Shown: one piece after another, positions 27,147-36,962 of the stretch | How positions within the stretch are numbered: position 1 is the stretch's first letter | How the letters are laid out: each line of letters begins with the position of its first letter | Assembly: GCF_000422965.1 (NCBI RefSeq) | Contig: NZ_AUHB01000015.1 | Coordinates: forward strand, 1-64,000 | DNA from: Pleomorphomonas oryzae DSM 16300 | GTDB lineage: Bacteria; Pseudomonadota; Alphaproteobacteria; Rhizobiales; Pleomorphomonadaceae | Length of the DNA stretch: 64,000 nt | Direction: 5' to 3' | The notes under the pieces: model-generated | Database searches by the model: none | Seen by the model: the letters and a program-made list of their open reading frames with translations, nothing else | What the model was told of the DNA's origin: nothing | Made by a program: the position numbers and the translations under genes

Positions 27147-27337
27147 GGAGTTTCGGAGGTCCGTTTGACGATCAGTCTAGGCCATATCCAATGAGAACAG
27201 GTTAACCGGAAGGTCCTATCTTCTTGTTGTAGCGCAATTTTAAGGCGCAAGACCATGCGGCGGCGTTGCGGAGGTTGATCGAAGCGCGTGGCGAATGCGC
27301 CGGTCCGACTGGGACGGACAGGCCGGCGCGCCAGTCG

Positions 27338-28036
27338 TTACTTGCCTGTCGTCAGCTTGGGATTAAGCGAATAGGTGGCGATGGCTTCGCCTTGGGCGAG
27401 GACGTGGCCCTCGACGGCTTTCTCCAGAGCAGCACCATTGAAAGCGCCGGAGAGGCCGAGCGTCGGAACATCCAGGGCATAGACGCGGATGGTGTAGTGA
27501 TGCCGGCGCTCGTCGTTCATCGGCGGGCAGGGGCCGTCGTAGCCTCCATAGGTACCGGCCATGTCGGGGTTGGAGGCGAGGAAGCCGGTGAACACGTTGG
27601 CGCCGCGACGGCCGTGATCGGTGTCGCCGATCGGCTTGCCGTGCGGGGTAAGGGTGTCGCCCTCGGCGCCCTTCTTCAGCGCGGTGATATTGGCGGGAAT
27701 GTCGGCCAGCACCCAGTGATGGATGGTGACGCGCGGCGCACCGTCGTCGATGGTGGTGCCGGGCTTGTTGATCAGGCTGAGATCCCTGGGCACGTCGGGG
27801 TCGGTCATGGTCAGTGCGTAGGAGCGGGTACCGGCCGGGCCGGCCGACCAGGAGACGGCGGGGCTCACATCCTTGGCGGCGCTGGTGGCAGGCGGACAGA
27901 AAGCGGCATCGTCGGCAAAGCGGCCGGAGGCGTCGAGCCCGTCAATGGTCACGGTGAGGCGGTCGGCGGCGGCGGCGAGCGAGGCGGTGGCCAGGAGGAC
28001 GAAGGCGACGGCGGAAAGGCGATAAAGGGTTTTCAT
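27338..28036 (-). CDS. YbhB/YbcL-type PEBP-family secreted protein
   Basis: 232 residues. A signal peptide (MKTLYRLSAVAFVLLATASLAAA) suggests periplasmic location. The PEBP core shows SPAVSWSAGPAGTRSYALTM, DPDVP, and HHWVLADIP followed by GGYDGPCPP, which form the anion-binding pocket. The family binds phospholipid or phosphorylated ligands; the bacterial role is unclear. AAGAGGA precedes the ATG at 28036. Confidence 0.88.
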   Translation of the reverse strand: MKTLYRLSAVAFVLLATASLAAAADRLTVTIDGLDASGRFADDAAFCPPATSAAKDVSPAVSWSAGPAGTRSYALTMTDPDVPRDLSLINKPGTTIDDGAPRVTIHHWVLADIPANITALKKGAEGDTLTPHGKPIGDTDHGRRGANVFTGFLASNPDMAGTYGGYDGPCPPMNDERRHHYTIRVYALDVPTLGLSGAFNGAALEKAVEGHVLAQGEAIATYSLNPKLTTGK

Positions 28037-28191
28037 GGGTATCCTCTTGCTCTGAAACAGCGAGAGGATAGGCAAGCGGCAGTGTGCCTGTGCGCCGGGG
28101 TTGCTCAGATTTGCGCCCGATCCGATCAGGAGGTGACGTGGTCCTTGGCCTCGGGCCGGAAGGGGCGCGGGATGGACATGGGGCACCCTAT

Positions 28192-28330
28192 CTAGGTCGC
28201 CGCGCTTTTTTCCAGGGCAATGCGGGCGATTTCCGCCAGCGTGGTGGCGCCGTAGATCTCGACGAGCCTGGCTTCGGCGGCGGCATGGGCGGGCCGCGCA
28301 AGGCCGGCGACGGCACGCCCAGCCCGTTCG
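28192..28330 (-). pseudogene. Possible MarR-family C-terminal remnant
   Basis: The minus-strand frame ends in ARPAHAAAEARLVEIYGATT and LAEIARIALEKSAAT, which resembles the last helices of a MarR protein. No upstream helix-turn-helix is present; the sequence runs straight into a hydrolase fragment on the other strand. Low confidence in the family. Confidence 0.3.
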
Positions 28331-28339
28331 GCATGGTCA

Positions 28340-28731
28340 GGCGTGCTGAGGGGCTGCTCGGCAGCTTGCCCGAGCCGGCGGCGCTGCCCGGCTGGCTGGA
28401 GGAAGAGACCTTCGAGCGCCTCGTCGAGACGTTTCGGCGGACGGGCTTTACCGGCGGGCTCAACTATTATCGCAACCTCGACCGCAACTGGGAGCTCCAA
28501 CAGGCCTGGTCAGGCGCGAAGGTGGGAGTGCCGGCTTTGTTCCTGATCGGCGAGCGCGACACCGGCCTAGCCATACCCGGCATGGCTGAGATCATCGCGG
28601 CGATGCCAGATCTGGTGCCGGACCTCAGGGGATCGCACATCCTGCCCGGCGCTGGCCATTGGTTGCAGCAGGAACGGCCGGCCGAGGTGACGGAGCGGAT
28701 CCTGGCCTTTCTCGGCAGCCTAGGTGCCTGA
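28340..28731 (+). pseudogene. Truncated epoxide hydrolase/alpha-beta hydrolase (C-terminal part)
   Basis: The frame encodes GWLEEETFERLVETFRRTGF, then GGLNYYRNLDRNWEL, then the core end with LFLIGERDTGL and PGAGHWLQQERP, including the catalytic His and probably Asp/Glu. The N-terminal half with the nucleophile elbow is missing; upstream sequence has no homology in frame and no good start. It looks like the product of a deletion. Its end overlaps the convergent aldo/keto reductase by 12 bp. Confidence 0.7.
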
Positions 28732-29709
28732 TGACATCAGCTTCGCCACCACGACCCGCAGACGTTCGATATCGTCTTCCGATAGGCGTCCGGCGGTGAC
28801 CGCGCCGAAATTGTTGGGGATGTGGGAGATGGAAGTGAAGCCGGGGATGGGGATGGTACGGTCGGAGGCGCCGAGGATCCAGGAGAGGGCGCCTTGCGAC
28901 AGGCTGCGGCCGCCGGTGGTGAGCGCCGGGGCGATCTTTTCCAGGATGGCCACATAGCTGGGGTTGGCGGCGCCCTTCTTGAAATACTTGAGCCAGGGCG
29001 CCGTGCCGGATCGCACGTCCGTGTCGGCAAGTGGCGCCGAGGCGTTGTATTTGCCACTGAGCAGGCCCATGGCCAGCGGCAGCCGCGCCAGCGAATAGAG
29101 CCGGTGCGCCTCCACGAAGCGCAGCATGTCCCAGGCGTTGTCGAACACGTTGAGATCGTGCTCGACGATGCGGAAGCCGGGATAGTCGGTGACGGTGGCG
29201 AGCTGGCCGACATGGTCGGTACTCCAGCCATAGCACTCGATCAGGCTCTCGGTGCGCAGGATCTCCAAGGTGTCGAACACTGGGCGCGCCTTGGCGGGGT
29301 CAAGCTCGTTGTGGTGCAACAGTACGGCGTCGATCATCGGCCGCTTCAGGCGGGCGAGCGAGGCTTCCACGCCCTTTCGGATGGCGGCGGGGCTGAGGTC
29401 CACCGGGGCGATCCGCCGGGTGGCAGGGTCGCCGGTGAAGCCGCATTTGGTGACGATAACGGCGTCGGCCTTGTCGCGTAGCGCCTCGCCCAGGATGAGT
29501 TCGGCGTTGCCGGCGCCATAGGCGGCGGCCGTGTCGAACAGGCGGATGCCGAGATCGTAGGCGCAGCGGATGCCGGCGATGGCCTCATCCGGCGTCACCC
29601 GCCCATAGCTGACCGGGCCGTCCGGCCAGATGGTGAGGCCGCCGGCCGCCCAGGTGCCGAGGCCCATGCGAGGGATCGTCACGCCGTTCCAAAGATTGAT
29701 GGTCTCCAT
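28720..29709 (-). CDS. Aldo/keto reductase
   Basis: 329 residues of the (beta/alpha)8 AKR family. It has FDTAAAYGAGNAELILGEAL (catalytic Asp and Tyr), KCGF (Lys) and LLHHNELDP (His in the normal position). IPIPGFTSISHIPNN near the end binds NADPH. Substrate unknown. GGAG lies 6 nt before the ATG at 29709. Confidence 0.9.
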   Translation of the reverse strand: METINLWNGVTIPRMGLGTWAAGGLTIWPDGPVSYGRVTPDEAIAGIRCAYDLGIRLFDTAAAYGAGNAELILGEALRDKADAVIVTKCGFTGDPATRRIAPVDLSPAAIRKGVEASLARLKRPMIDAVLLHHNELDPAKARPVFDTLEILRTESLIECYGWSTDHVGQLATVTDYPGFRIVEHDLNVFDNAWDMLRFVEAHRLYSLARLPLAMGLLSGKYNASAPLADTDVRSGTAPWLKYFKKGAANPSYVAILEKIAPALTTGGRSLSQGALSWILGASDRTIPIPGFTSISHIPNNFGAVTAGRLSEDDIERLRVVVAKLMSSGT

Positions 29710-29819
29710 GGCCGCTCCGTTGACGGGTTCGACGCTTGGCACTCGGCAAGCGCGTATGCGTAACATCTTTTGCGTGCGTTGTTGAAGCCGGGAGTGGGGT
29801 GGGAGCGCGATAGGGGGCC

Positions 29820-29975
29820 GTTCTGCCTGAGGTCCCTTGCCTGCGCGAAGGATGGCAGCCGAGTAAAAGAACGCACCAATCTATCCCATTGTTTCAATTA
29901 TATAAAACTGTCCTCCTTCACGAAGGCGAAGGAGTTCGGGCAGGATGGAGCGAAGGGCGAATATAGGGTGGCGGG
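29820..29975. repeat. Dispersed intergenic repeat, copy B
   Basis: Matches copy A in order: TTATATAAAACTGTCCTCC, an internal palindrome, GTTCGGGCAGGATGGAGCG, then GAATATAGGG. Located between an aldo/keto reductase and a convergent-direction EAL gene end. Confidence 0.6.
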
Positions 29976-29980
29976 CCGGG

Positions 29981-30733
29981 TCAGCTCGCCAGAGCGGCGG
30001 GGTAGGGCGCCAGCGCTTCGAAAGCGGGTTTGCCGAAGTAATAGCCCTGGAACAGGTGGGCGCCAAGGTCGGTGAGCACGGCGAATTCCGCCTCGGTCTC
30101 CACGCCTTCGCAGAGGGCGGCGACGCCGAGGTCGTCGAGCATCCTCAGGATATTGCGGACGATGACGCGGCGGGCGGGATCGGCATCGATGCCGCGCAAC
30201 AGGTCCATGTCGATCTTGACGATATCAGGCTGAAAATCGGTGAGGAGCTTCAGGCCGGCATAGCCGGCGCCGAAATCATCGATGGCCGTCTTGAAGCCGA
30301 TCTCCTTGTAGGTCTTCAGGATCTTGAGGAGATGGGCGCTGTCGAGCCGCTCGTTTTCGGTGAATTCGAAGATGATGGCTTCGAGCGGAAAGCCCACCCG
30401 CCCGGCGGTCTCCAGCGTACGGCGAATGCAGGCGCGCGGCTCGTAGACGGCGTTGGGCAGGAAGTTGATGGAAAGCTGGGTGGTGCCGCCGGCTGGAAAG
30501 AGCCGAGCCGCCAGCTCGATGGCTTTGACGCGGCACTGCTGGTCGAAATAATAGCGGTTGTCGGCATCGACCTTGGAGAGAACACCGCCGGCGCCTTCAC
30601 CCTGAATACCGCGCACCAGCGCCTCATGGCCAAAAACGCGGCGGTTGGCGATGTCGATCAGCGGCTGAAAGGCCATGGAGAAGGGCATGGGAAAGCCCTC
30701 GTCGCGTTGGCATGCTTGACAGCCCTGGTGCAT
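29981..30733 (-). CDS. EAL-domain c-di-GMP phosphodiesterase
   Basis: 250 residues, almost entirely an EAL domain. It has HEALVRG (EAL motif), NFLPNAV, EFTENERL and DDFGAGYAGLKLL, which hold the metal-binding and catalytic Glu/Asp residues, so it is probably active. The N-terminus MHQGCQACQRDEGF has a CxxC that might bind metal or sense redox. GGAAGG lies just before the ATG at 30733; an in-frame ATG at 30751 is possible. Confidence 0.85.
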   Translation of the reverse strand: MHQGCQACQRDEGFPMPFSMAFQPLIDIANRRVFGHEALVRGIQGEGAGGVLSKVDADNRYYFDQQCRVKAIELAARLFPAGGTTQLSINFLPNAVYEPRACIRRTLETAGRVGFPLEAIIFEFTENERLDSAHLLKILKTYKEIGFKTAIDDFGAGYAGLKLLTDFQPDIVKIDMDLLRGIDADPARRVIVRNILRMLDDLGVAALCEGVETEAEFAVLTDLGAHLFQGYYFGKPAFEALAPYPAALAS

Positions 30734-30816
30734 GGCGGCCCTTCCGGACATTCGTCTCGTCTTCGTGAGACATAGCCGACTTCGGGTTACGGCGGCGTAA
30801 AACCAGCCGCACACAG

Positions 30817-30838
30817 AAAAAAAAGCGCCTTTCGGCGC
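30817..30838 (-). terminator. Rho-independent terminator on the minus strand, upstream of the EAL gene
   Basis: Read on the minus strand, GCGCC-GAAA-GGCGC is followed by eight T. It lies in the 5' region of the EAL gene, between divergent genes, where no minus-strand gene ends. This suggests a short terminated RNA or a leader attenuator of the EAL gene. Confidence 0.6.
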
Positions 30839-30918
30839 GGCGGGGCTGAACCGTTGGGCATGGCTGTGCGTAGTTCTCCTGTGGTCGCTTGACCGCTGCC
30901 AACGAGAGGAGAACGACC

Positions 30919-31326
30919 ATGACCCTACGCCGTCAGATGCCGAGGCTCGGCGCGTTCGTCGCCGCTTCGCTCGTCTCAATGTTTCCAACCGCCAGCTTCG
31001 CCGCCAACGATCCGTCGCCCTTTGGCCTGTGGGCGCGCGGCGACGGCAAGGCCAAGGTGCGGGTCGAGCGCTGCGGGGCCGATCTCTGTGCCACCAACAC
31101 CTGGGTGCGCGAGGGCACCAAGGGCGAAAAGGCCGGCGACGTGCTGGTGATGTCGGTTAAGCCGGACGACCCCGCACATTGGTCCGGCACTGCCTTCGAC
31201 CGGCAGCGCGACATGACCTATCGGATGACGCTGAACGTCGGCGAGACGTCGATGACTACGGAAGGCTGCGTGCTGGCCGGCATCGTCTGCAAGGAAATGG
31301 ACTGGACACGCATCGCCGGCAATTGA
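30919..31326 (+). CDS. DUF2147-domain secreted protein
   Basis: 135 residues with a signal peptide ending near ASFAAND. The mature part has SPFGLWARGDGKAKVRVERCG, NTWV, and a late DWTRIAGN, matching DUF2147 proteins with a lipocalin-like beta fold. Periplasmic; function unknown. GAGAGGAG precedes the ATG. Confidence 0.85.
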   Translation: MTLRRQMPRLGAFVAASLVSMFPTASFAANDPSPFGLWARGDGKAKVRVERCGADLCATNTWVREGTKGEKAGDVLVMSVKPDDPAHWSGTAFDRQRDMTYRMTLNVGETSMTTEGCVLAGIVCKEMDWTRIAGN

Positions 31327-31397
31327 GGAGGGCGCGGTCGAGGTTCGTCCGCCTTGGTCATAGATACTTATGCGGCATTGTGCCGACGCGTCGGTGA

Positions 31398-31416
31398 ATT
31401 TATATAACGATCGATG
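31398..31416. promoter_or_regulatory. Candidate TetR operator at tetR-like start
   Basis: TTTATATAACGATCGATGC overlaps the start codon and resembles, in inverted orientation, the two sites at 32144-32162 and 32200-32218. Fits autorepression. Confidence 0.4.
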
Positions 31417-32091
31417 CAGAAATCTATGACACCTTCCCGATCCGAGGAAAAGCCGCGCGGTCGCGGCCGCCCGCGCGCGTTCGACCGCGAGGCGGCGCTG
31501 GCCGAGGCCACACGGCTGTTCTGGACCAAGGGCTATGAGGCGACATCGATCGCCGATCTCACCGAGGCCATGAAGATCGGCTCGCCCAGTCTCTACGCGG
31601 CCTTCGGCTCGAAAGAAGCGCTCTATGCCGAGGCGCTCGACTATTACCGGCGCCATTACGATGCGCTGGTGTGGACTAACTTCACGTCGGCCGACACAGC
31701 CCGCGAGGCGGTTCGGGCGCTTCTCATGGATTCGGCGGCAGCACTGACTGGTGCGGTCGTCGAGGTACCCTGCGGCGGCTGCATGGTGACGCTGTCGACC
31801 GTTGGCAGCGAGGGCCACGCTGAGCTGGGGGAACTGGTCCATTCGGCGCGCTCTGCCTCGATCGGCCGGGTGAAGGTGCGGCTCGAACGGGCGGTCGCCG
31901 AGGGCGAGATTCCCGGAACGACCGATATCCACGCGCTCACCCGTTATATCCAGACCGTGCAGAACGGCATGTCGCTGTTGGCGCGCGACGGGGTGAGCTG
32001 CGGGGAGCTGCGCAAGGTGGCCGAGGTCGCCATGCTGAGTTGGGACGCCTACATGGGCAGCCCCGCCGAACCGGTGCCGGAACTGACCTAA
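31414..32091 (+). CDS. TetR-family transcriptional regulator
   Basis: 225 residues. The N-terminal helix-turn-helix (about 25-70) has TRLFWTKGYEATSIADLTEA and LYAAFGSKEALY. The C-terminal domain (about 80-215) is the ligand pocket, with the GGCMV-TLS pattern of the YcdC/RutR-like or AcrR-like subgroup. It lies before an MFS exporter and probably represses it. The first ATG is used; no clear ribosome binding site is visible. Confidence 0.9.
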   Translation: MQKSMTPSRSEEKPRGRGRPRAFDREAALAEATRLFWTKGYEATSIADLTEAMKIGSPSLYAAFGSKEALYAEALDYYRRHYDALVWTNFTSADTAREAVRALLMDSAAALTGAVVEVPCGGCMVTLSTVGSEGHAELGELVHSARSASIGRVKVRLERAVAEGEIPGTTDIHALTRYIQTVQNGMSLLARDGVSCGELRKVAEVAMLSWDAYMGSPAEPVPELT

Positions 32092-32402
32092 TCCATTGAC
32101 GAGTCACCAATTTTCATGGGACGCCGTCTTCCTTCACTCATTTGTGTAATGATCGATATAAAAATACTTGACGGAATGCCGTCGCGACGGTTACATTTTT
32201 TGTAGTGATCAATATAGATATGCCATGAGTGACATGGCCTGGAAAGCGGGCGGGACGATTTTCCTCCGGCGTCTCGCGCTTTCATTGCCTTCAAGGCCGT
32301 GGCTCTGGCCCGGTGATCTTCCATCCAGACGCGAGGTTGGCTCGCCAGCCGGCACGGCATCCGTGTCGGCCGCTTTTTTCGCTCACTCGATAGGGACGGC
32401 TT
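32092..32402 (+). promoter_or_regulatory. Control region of the MFS gene: promoter flanked by paired operators
   Basis: Gene-free. TTGACG (32168-32173) and TTACAT (32191-32196) are 17 bp apart and form a plausible sigma-70 promoter. TAATGATCGATATA (32147-32160) and TAGTGATCAATATA (32202-32215) flank it, agreeing at 12 of 14 bases. The layout suggests binding of two regulator dimers around the promoter. The rest of the gap (32220-32402) is an untranslated leader in which I see nothing else. Confidence 0.6.
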
Positions 32403-33611
32403 ATGAACAGCAATCCAGCAACGACGGACTCTCGCAATGAGGCCCGAACCGAGGCAGCCTGGGCCGGCGTTGCCTCTCTTGCCCTCGGCGTGTTCGGCCT
32501 CGTGACGGCGGAGTTTCTGCCGGCGAGCCTGTTGACGCCGATGTCGCACGATCTCGGCGTCAGCATCGGCGCGGCCGGCCAGTCGGTGACCATGACCGCC
32601 GTGGTCGGCGCGATTGCCGGCCCGGCCGTGGTGGTGGGCACCAGCCGCTTCGACCGGCGCCACACCCTGTTGGCGCTGACGTCGATGCTGATCCTTTCGA
32701 GCTTCATCGCCGCCTTTGCCACCGGGCTGCCCCTGCTCCTCCTGGCGCGCGGCCTGCTCGGCATCGGCCTTGGCGGCTTCTGGGCCATGTCGCTGGCACT
32801 TGCCATGCGCCTTGTGCCAAGCGAGCTGATGCCACGGGCGATGGCCATCATCATGGGCGGCGTGTCGGTGGCCACCGTCTGCGCGGCGCCGGTCGGGGCC
32901 TGGATCGGCGACGTGCTGGGCTGGCGCTATGCCTTCGGTATCGCCGGCGGGCTTGGCGTGCTGGCGCTCATCGCCCAGGCGGCGACGCTGCCGGCCATGC
33001 CCTCCACCGGTCCGGCCAGCCTGAGCACCATGGCCGCCGTGCTGCGCCGGCCGGCCATCCGCATCGTGCTTCTGACCATCCTGCTGACGGTGGCCGGCCA
33101 CTTCGCGGGCTTCACCTTCATCCGCCCGTTCCTCGAGGATGTGCCGCACTTCGGCATCGACGGCGTGTCGCGCATCCTCCTGGCCTTCGGCATCGGCGGC
33201 TTCCTGGGTAACTTCGCCGGCGGCTTCATGGCCGAGCGCAACACCTCGCTCTCCCTGGCGCTTGCGGGCGGTGGCATTGCCGTCATGGCCCTGCTGCTCA
33301 CCCTGGCCGGCGCCTCGCCGGTGATCGCGGCCGTTGCCACCGCCCTCTGGGGCTTCGCCTTCGGTGCCTTCCCGGTCAGCGTGCAGAGCTTCGTCAACCA
33401 GGCGGCGTCCGACGAGCCGGAAAGCGCCGGCGCGCTGATGCTGACCACCTTCCAGGTGGCGATCTCCAGCGGCGCAGTGTTCGGCGGCCTGATCGTCGAC
33501 TTCGAAGGGCCGTCCGGCGTGTTCATGTTCGCCGCCCTGTTCGCCCTGGCGGGCGCCACGCTGATCGGCTTCGCCGGCCGCGCCCGCGTCGTTCCAGCCA
33601 TCGGCGAATGA
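32403..33611 (+). CDS. MFS transporter, DHA1/AraJ-like exporter
   Basis: 402 residues with 12 hydrophobic segments. LVTAEFLPASLLTPMSHDLG at the start and GRxxDRR-like TSRFDRRHTLL between helices 2 and 3 match the sugar-efflux/drug:H+ DHA1 group. It probably exports a small toxic compound from the cytoplasm. Regulation by the TetR protein encoded upstream is indicated by the shared operators. Confidence 0.9.
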   Translation: MNSNPATTDSRNEARTEAAWAGVASLALGVFGLVTAEFLPASLLTPMSHDLGVSIGAAGQSVTMTAVVGAIAGPAVVVGTSRFDRRHTLLALTSMLILSSFIAAFATGLPLLLLARGLLGIGLGGFWAMSLALAMRLVPSELMPRAMAIIMGGVSVATVCAAPVGAWIGDVLGWRYAFGIAGGLGVLALIAQAATLPAMPSTGPASLSTMAAVLRRPAIRIVLLTILLTVAGHFAGFTFIRPFLEDVPHFGIDGVSRILLAFGIGGFLGNFAGGFMAERNTSLSLALAGGGIAVMALLLTLAGASPVIAAVATALWGFAFGAFPVSVQSFVNQAASDEPESAGALMLTTFQVAISSGAVFGGLIVDFEGPSGVFMFAALFALAGATLIGFAGRARVVPAIGE

Positions 33612-33620
33612 ATCTGCCGA

Positions 33621-33641
33621 CGCCCGGCCTTGCGCCGGGCG
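33621..33641. terminator. Stem-loop between convergent genes
   Basis: CGCCCGGC and GCCGGGCG form a perfect 8-bp stem with a 5-nt loop, 10 bp after the MFS stop and 7 bp from the end of the convergent reductase-like gene. A T tract is lacking, but the position fits a bidirectional terminator. Confidence 0.5.
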
Positions 33642-33647
33642 CCTGCG

Positions 33648-34301
33648 TTATCTGATGGACTTGAGCTCGGCGTTCTCATGCAGGTGACGGCCGGCGCCAG
33701 TGCGGCCGATCAGCGCCACGATGGCGTCGGCCACCGTCTCGGCGCGGATGGCGGCATAGCGGGTGAGCGGGCCGGCCATGATCGGGGTGAGCGCGGCGAG
33801 CACAGTCTGGCTGATCGCCTCCAACGGCCGCGGCTCGGCGCGGTGGCCGAGCAACACGCCGGGGCGGATCAGGTCCACCCGGTCGAAGCCGAGGTGGACG
33901 ACGGCCTCTTCGATGGCGCCCTTGGTCTTGAGGTAGAAGCCGGGGCCGCCGGCGCCGGCCGAGGTGACCAGGATGAATTGCCGAGCACCGAGCGCCCGCG
34001 CGCCCTGGGCGACGGCCAGCACATAGTCGTGGTCGACGCGAAACATGGCCGGCTGGGACCCGGCGGTGCGGATGGTGGTGCCGAGGCAGGAGATCGCCAC
34101 GTCGAGCCCCTCGGGGGCGAGCGGGCTCAACAGGGCGCCGGGCGTGGCGCAGAGCTGTTCGAAGTCGATGGGTTCGCCGGGCGCCGCCGATCCCTGGCGG
34201 ATCAGGCTGATGAGATCGACATCGCGGCGGGTATCGAGGCGGGTGCGCACGAGGCCGCCGATCAGCCCCGAGCTGCCGGCCAGAAGAACACGTTGGGTCA
34301 T
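33648..34301 (-). CDS. NAD(P)-binding TIP30/HTATIP2-like oxidoreductase
   Basis: 217 residues, atypical short-chain dehydrogenase. LLAGSSGLIGG is the glycine-rich loop, SCLGTT follows, then LVTSAGAGGPGFYLKTKG with the Lys of the active site. Function in bacteria is not settled; it may reduce a quinone or carbonyl. GGGAGG precedes the ATG at 34301. Confidence 0.82.
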   Translation of the reverse strand: MTQRVLLAGSSGLIGGLVRTRLDTRRDVDLISLIRQGSAAPGEPIDFEQLCATPGALLSPLAPEGLDVAISCLGTTIRTAGSQPAMFRVDHDYVLAVAQGARALGARQFILVTSAGAGGPGFYLKTKGAIEEAVVHLGFDRVDLIRPGVLLGHRAEPRPLEAISQTVLAALTPIMAGPLTRYAAIRAETVADAIVALIGRTGAGRHLHENAELKSIR

Positions 34302-34464
34302 CCGAAGACCTCCCTTGATACCGGTATCGGTCTCCGGCCGATGCCGGGAGCACTGAATTTCAGCTGGCTGAACGGCTGATAACTGAATGCTAGATAATGG
34401 CGCCCGGAGGTTGCGCAAGCCTGACTTAGGATTGCATTCGCTATTTGATGAATCGCAAGCGGTT

Positions 34465-34893
34465 TCAGGCCTGTGTCTGCCATTCCGGCAGCGGGAACAC
34501 CCGGTCGTAGCCCCAGTTGAAGACGAAGGCGTAGGCCATGTAGAAGAGCGCGAAGGATACATCCATCGCCAGCGCCTGCCAGAGCGATATGCCGAGATAA
34601 ACGGCAATGAAGGGCAGCAGCACGCAGAGCAGTCCGGCCTCGAACAGCACGGCGTGGAACACGCGCAGCACGCCGCCCTTGGCGGTGGTGCCAAGGGTAC
34701 GCGTCATCGCGAGATCGAAAAGATAATTGTAGATGAGGTTCCAGGCCGTGGCGATCATGGCGCTGACGACGCTGACCACGCCCATCTCCTGCATCGGCAG
34801 ATCGAACACCAAGGCGCCCATGGGGGTGACGAGGAGAAGGCCGATCGCCTCGAAGCTGATGGCGTGGCGAATACGGTCGGAAACGGAGCGCAT
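34465..34893 (-). CDS. PACE-family membrane efflux protein
   Basis: 142 residues with four membrane helices in two repeats, each opening with a charged-aromatic block: SDRIRHAISFEAIGLLLVTP and RVFHAVLFEAGLLCVLLP. WNLIYNYLFDLA and FYMAYAFVFNWGYDRVFPLP close the two halves. This matches the bacterial transmembrane-pair/PACE family (AceI-like), which expels biocides such as chlorhexidine or polyamines. Natural substrate unknown. GGAGG stands before the ATG. Confidence 0.88.
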   Translation of the reverse strand: MRSVSDRIRHAISFEAIGLLLVTPMGALVFDLPMQEMGVVSVVSAMIATAWNLIYNYLFDLAMTRTLGTTAKGGVLRVFHAVLFEAGLLCVLLPFIAVYLGISLWQALAMDVSFALFYMAYAFVFNWGYDRVFPLPEWQTQA

Positions 34894-35056
34894 GGATCCC
34901 TCCAAGGGCCCGGGTCGTCCCGAGCGATTGAAACCCCTGAAGGGGGAGGTCGTCCTCGCTTTACGAGCGGGTAGATAAGGGCGGAACGGCGGAAATGCAA
35001 CGGTTCAACGGGAAGGGCTGATGGGCGCGGGGTGCATGGTCATCCCGTGAACGCGG

Positions 35057-36124
<1,068 letters not shown>

Positions 36125-36128
36125 GGCG

Positions 36129-36962
36129 TCATCCCTTGATGCCAGAGCCGGCAAGGCCCTGCACGTAATAGCGTTGCAGCGGGATCAGCAGCAGCATGGG
36201 GATCAGCGCGGTGATCACCGCCGCCCCGAACAGCTGGTTCCACGCCGTTGTGTACTGGTCCTGGAAGGCGGCCATGCCGACCTGGATCACCTTGAACTGC
36301 TGGGCCGGCATGGCGAGCAGCGGCCACAGGAAGGCTTCCCACTGGAAGATGAACAGCATCAGCCCGGCCGAGATGCAGGTGGGCAGCGACAGCGGCACGT
36401 AGACCGACCAGAGGATGCGCAGCCATCCCGCGCCTTCGAGGCGGGCCGCCTCGTAATAGTCTTTCGGCACCTGCTGGAAGAACTGGTAGAACAGGAAAAC
36501 GGCAAGGCCGTTGGCGACCGACGGCACCACCAGCGCCGCCACGTGGTCGATCCAGCCGAGCTGGCTCACCACCGAGTAGAGCGGCATGGCGATGGCCTCG
36601 AACGGCAGCATGAAGCTGACCACCACGATGCCGAGCACGGCGGATTTGCCGGGAAACTCGAACAGCGCAAAGGCATAGCCGGCGAGACCGTTGACGATGA
36701 GGCCCAGCGCGGTCGTCAGTCCGGCAACCAGCAGCGTGTTGGCGATGATGGTGCCGAATCCGCGCTCGAAGATCGCCACATAGGCGTCGAGCGTGAAGGG
36801 CTCGGGCCAGAGCGCCCTGGGCGTGAAGGGGAAGAGGTCGCGGAAGATCGCCTCGTTGGGGCGGAACGACGACAGGATCGCCCACCACAGCGGCAGCACG
36901 AAGACGAAGGCCACCGCGGCGATGGCGAGATAGATCAGGGCCTTGCGCAGGATGGGCGGCAT
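36129..36962 (-). CDS. ABC transporter permease, MalG type
   Basis: 277 residues with six membrane helices. The cytoplasmic EAA loop is [20 protein letters not shown], the contact for the ATPase. The start overlaps the stop of the previous permease as ATGA, and it ends 4 bp before the ATPase gene, so the three are co-translated. Confidence 0.92.
   Translation of the reverse strand: MPPILRKALIYLAIAAVAFVFVLPLWWAILSSFRPNEAIFRDLFPFTPRALWPEPFTLDAYVAIFERGFGTIIANTLLVAGLTTALGLIVNGLAGYAFALFEFPGKSAVLGIVVVSFMLPFEAIAMPLYSVVSQLGWIDHVAALVVPSVANGLAVFLFYQFFQQVPKDYYEAARLEGAGWLRILWSVYVPLSLPTCISAGLMLFIFQWEAFLWPLLAMPAQQFKVIQVGMAAFQDQYTTAWNQLFGAAVITALIPMLLLIPLQRYYVQGLAGSGIKG

Noticed and set aside
30846-30918. 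Match to known small RNA families (SRP RNA, 6S, tmRNA)
   Set aside because: Conserved sequence blocks of these RNAs are not present; only the terminator is supported.
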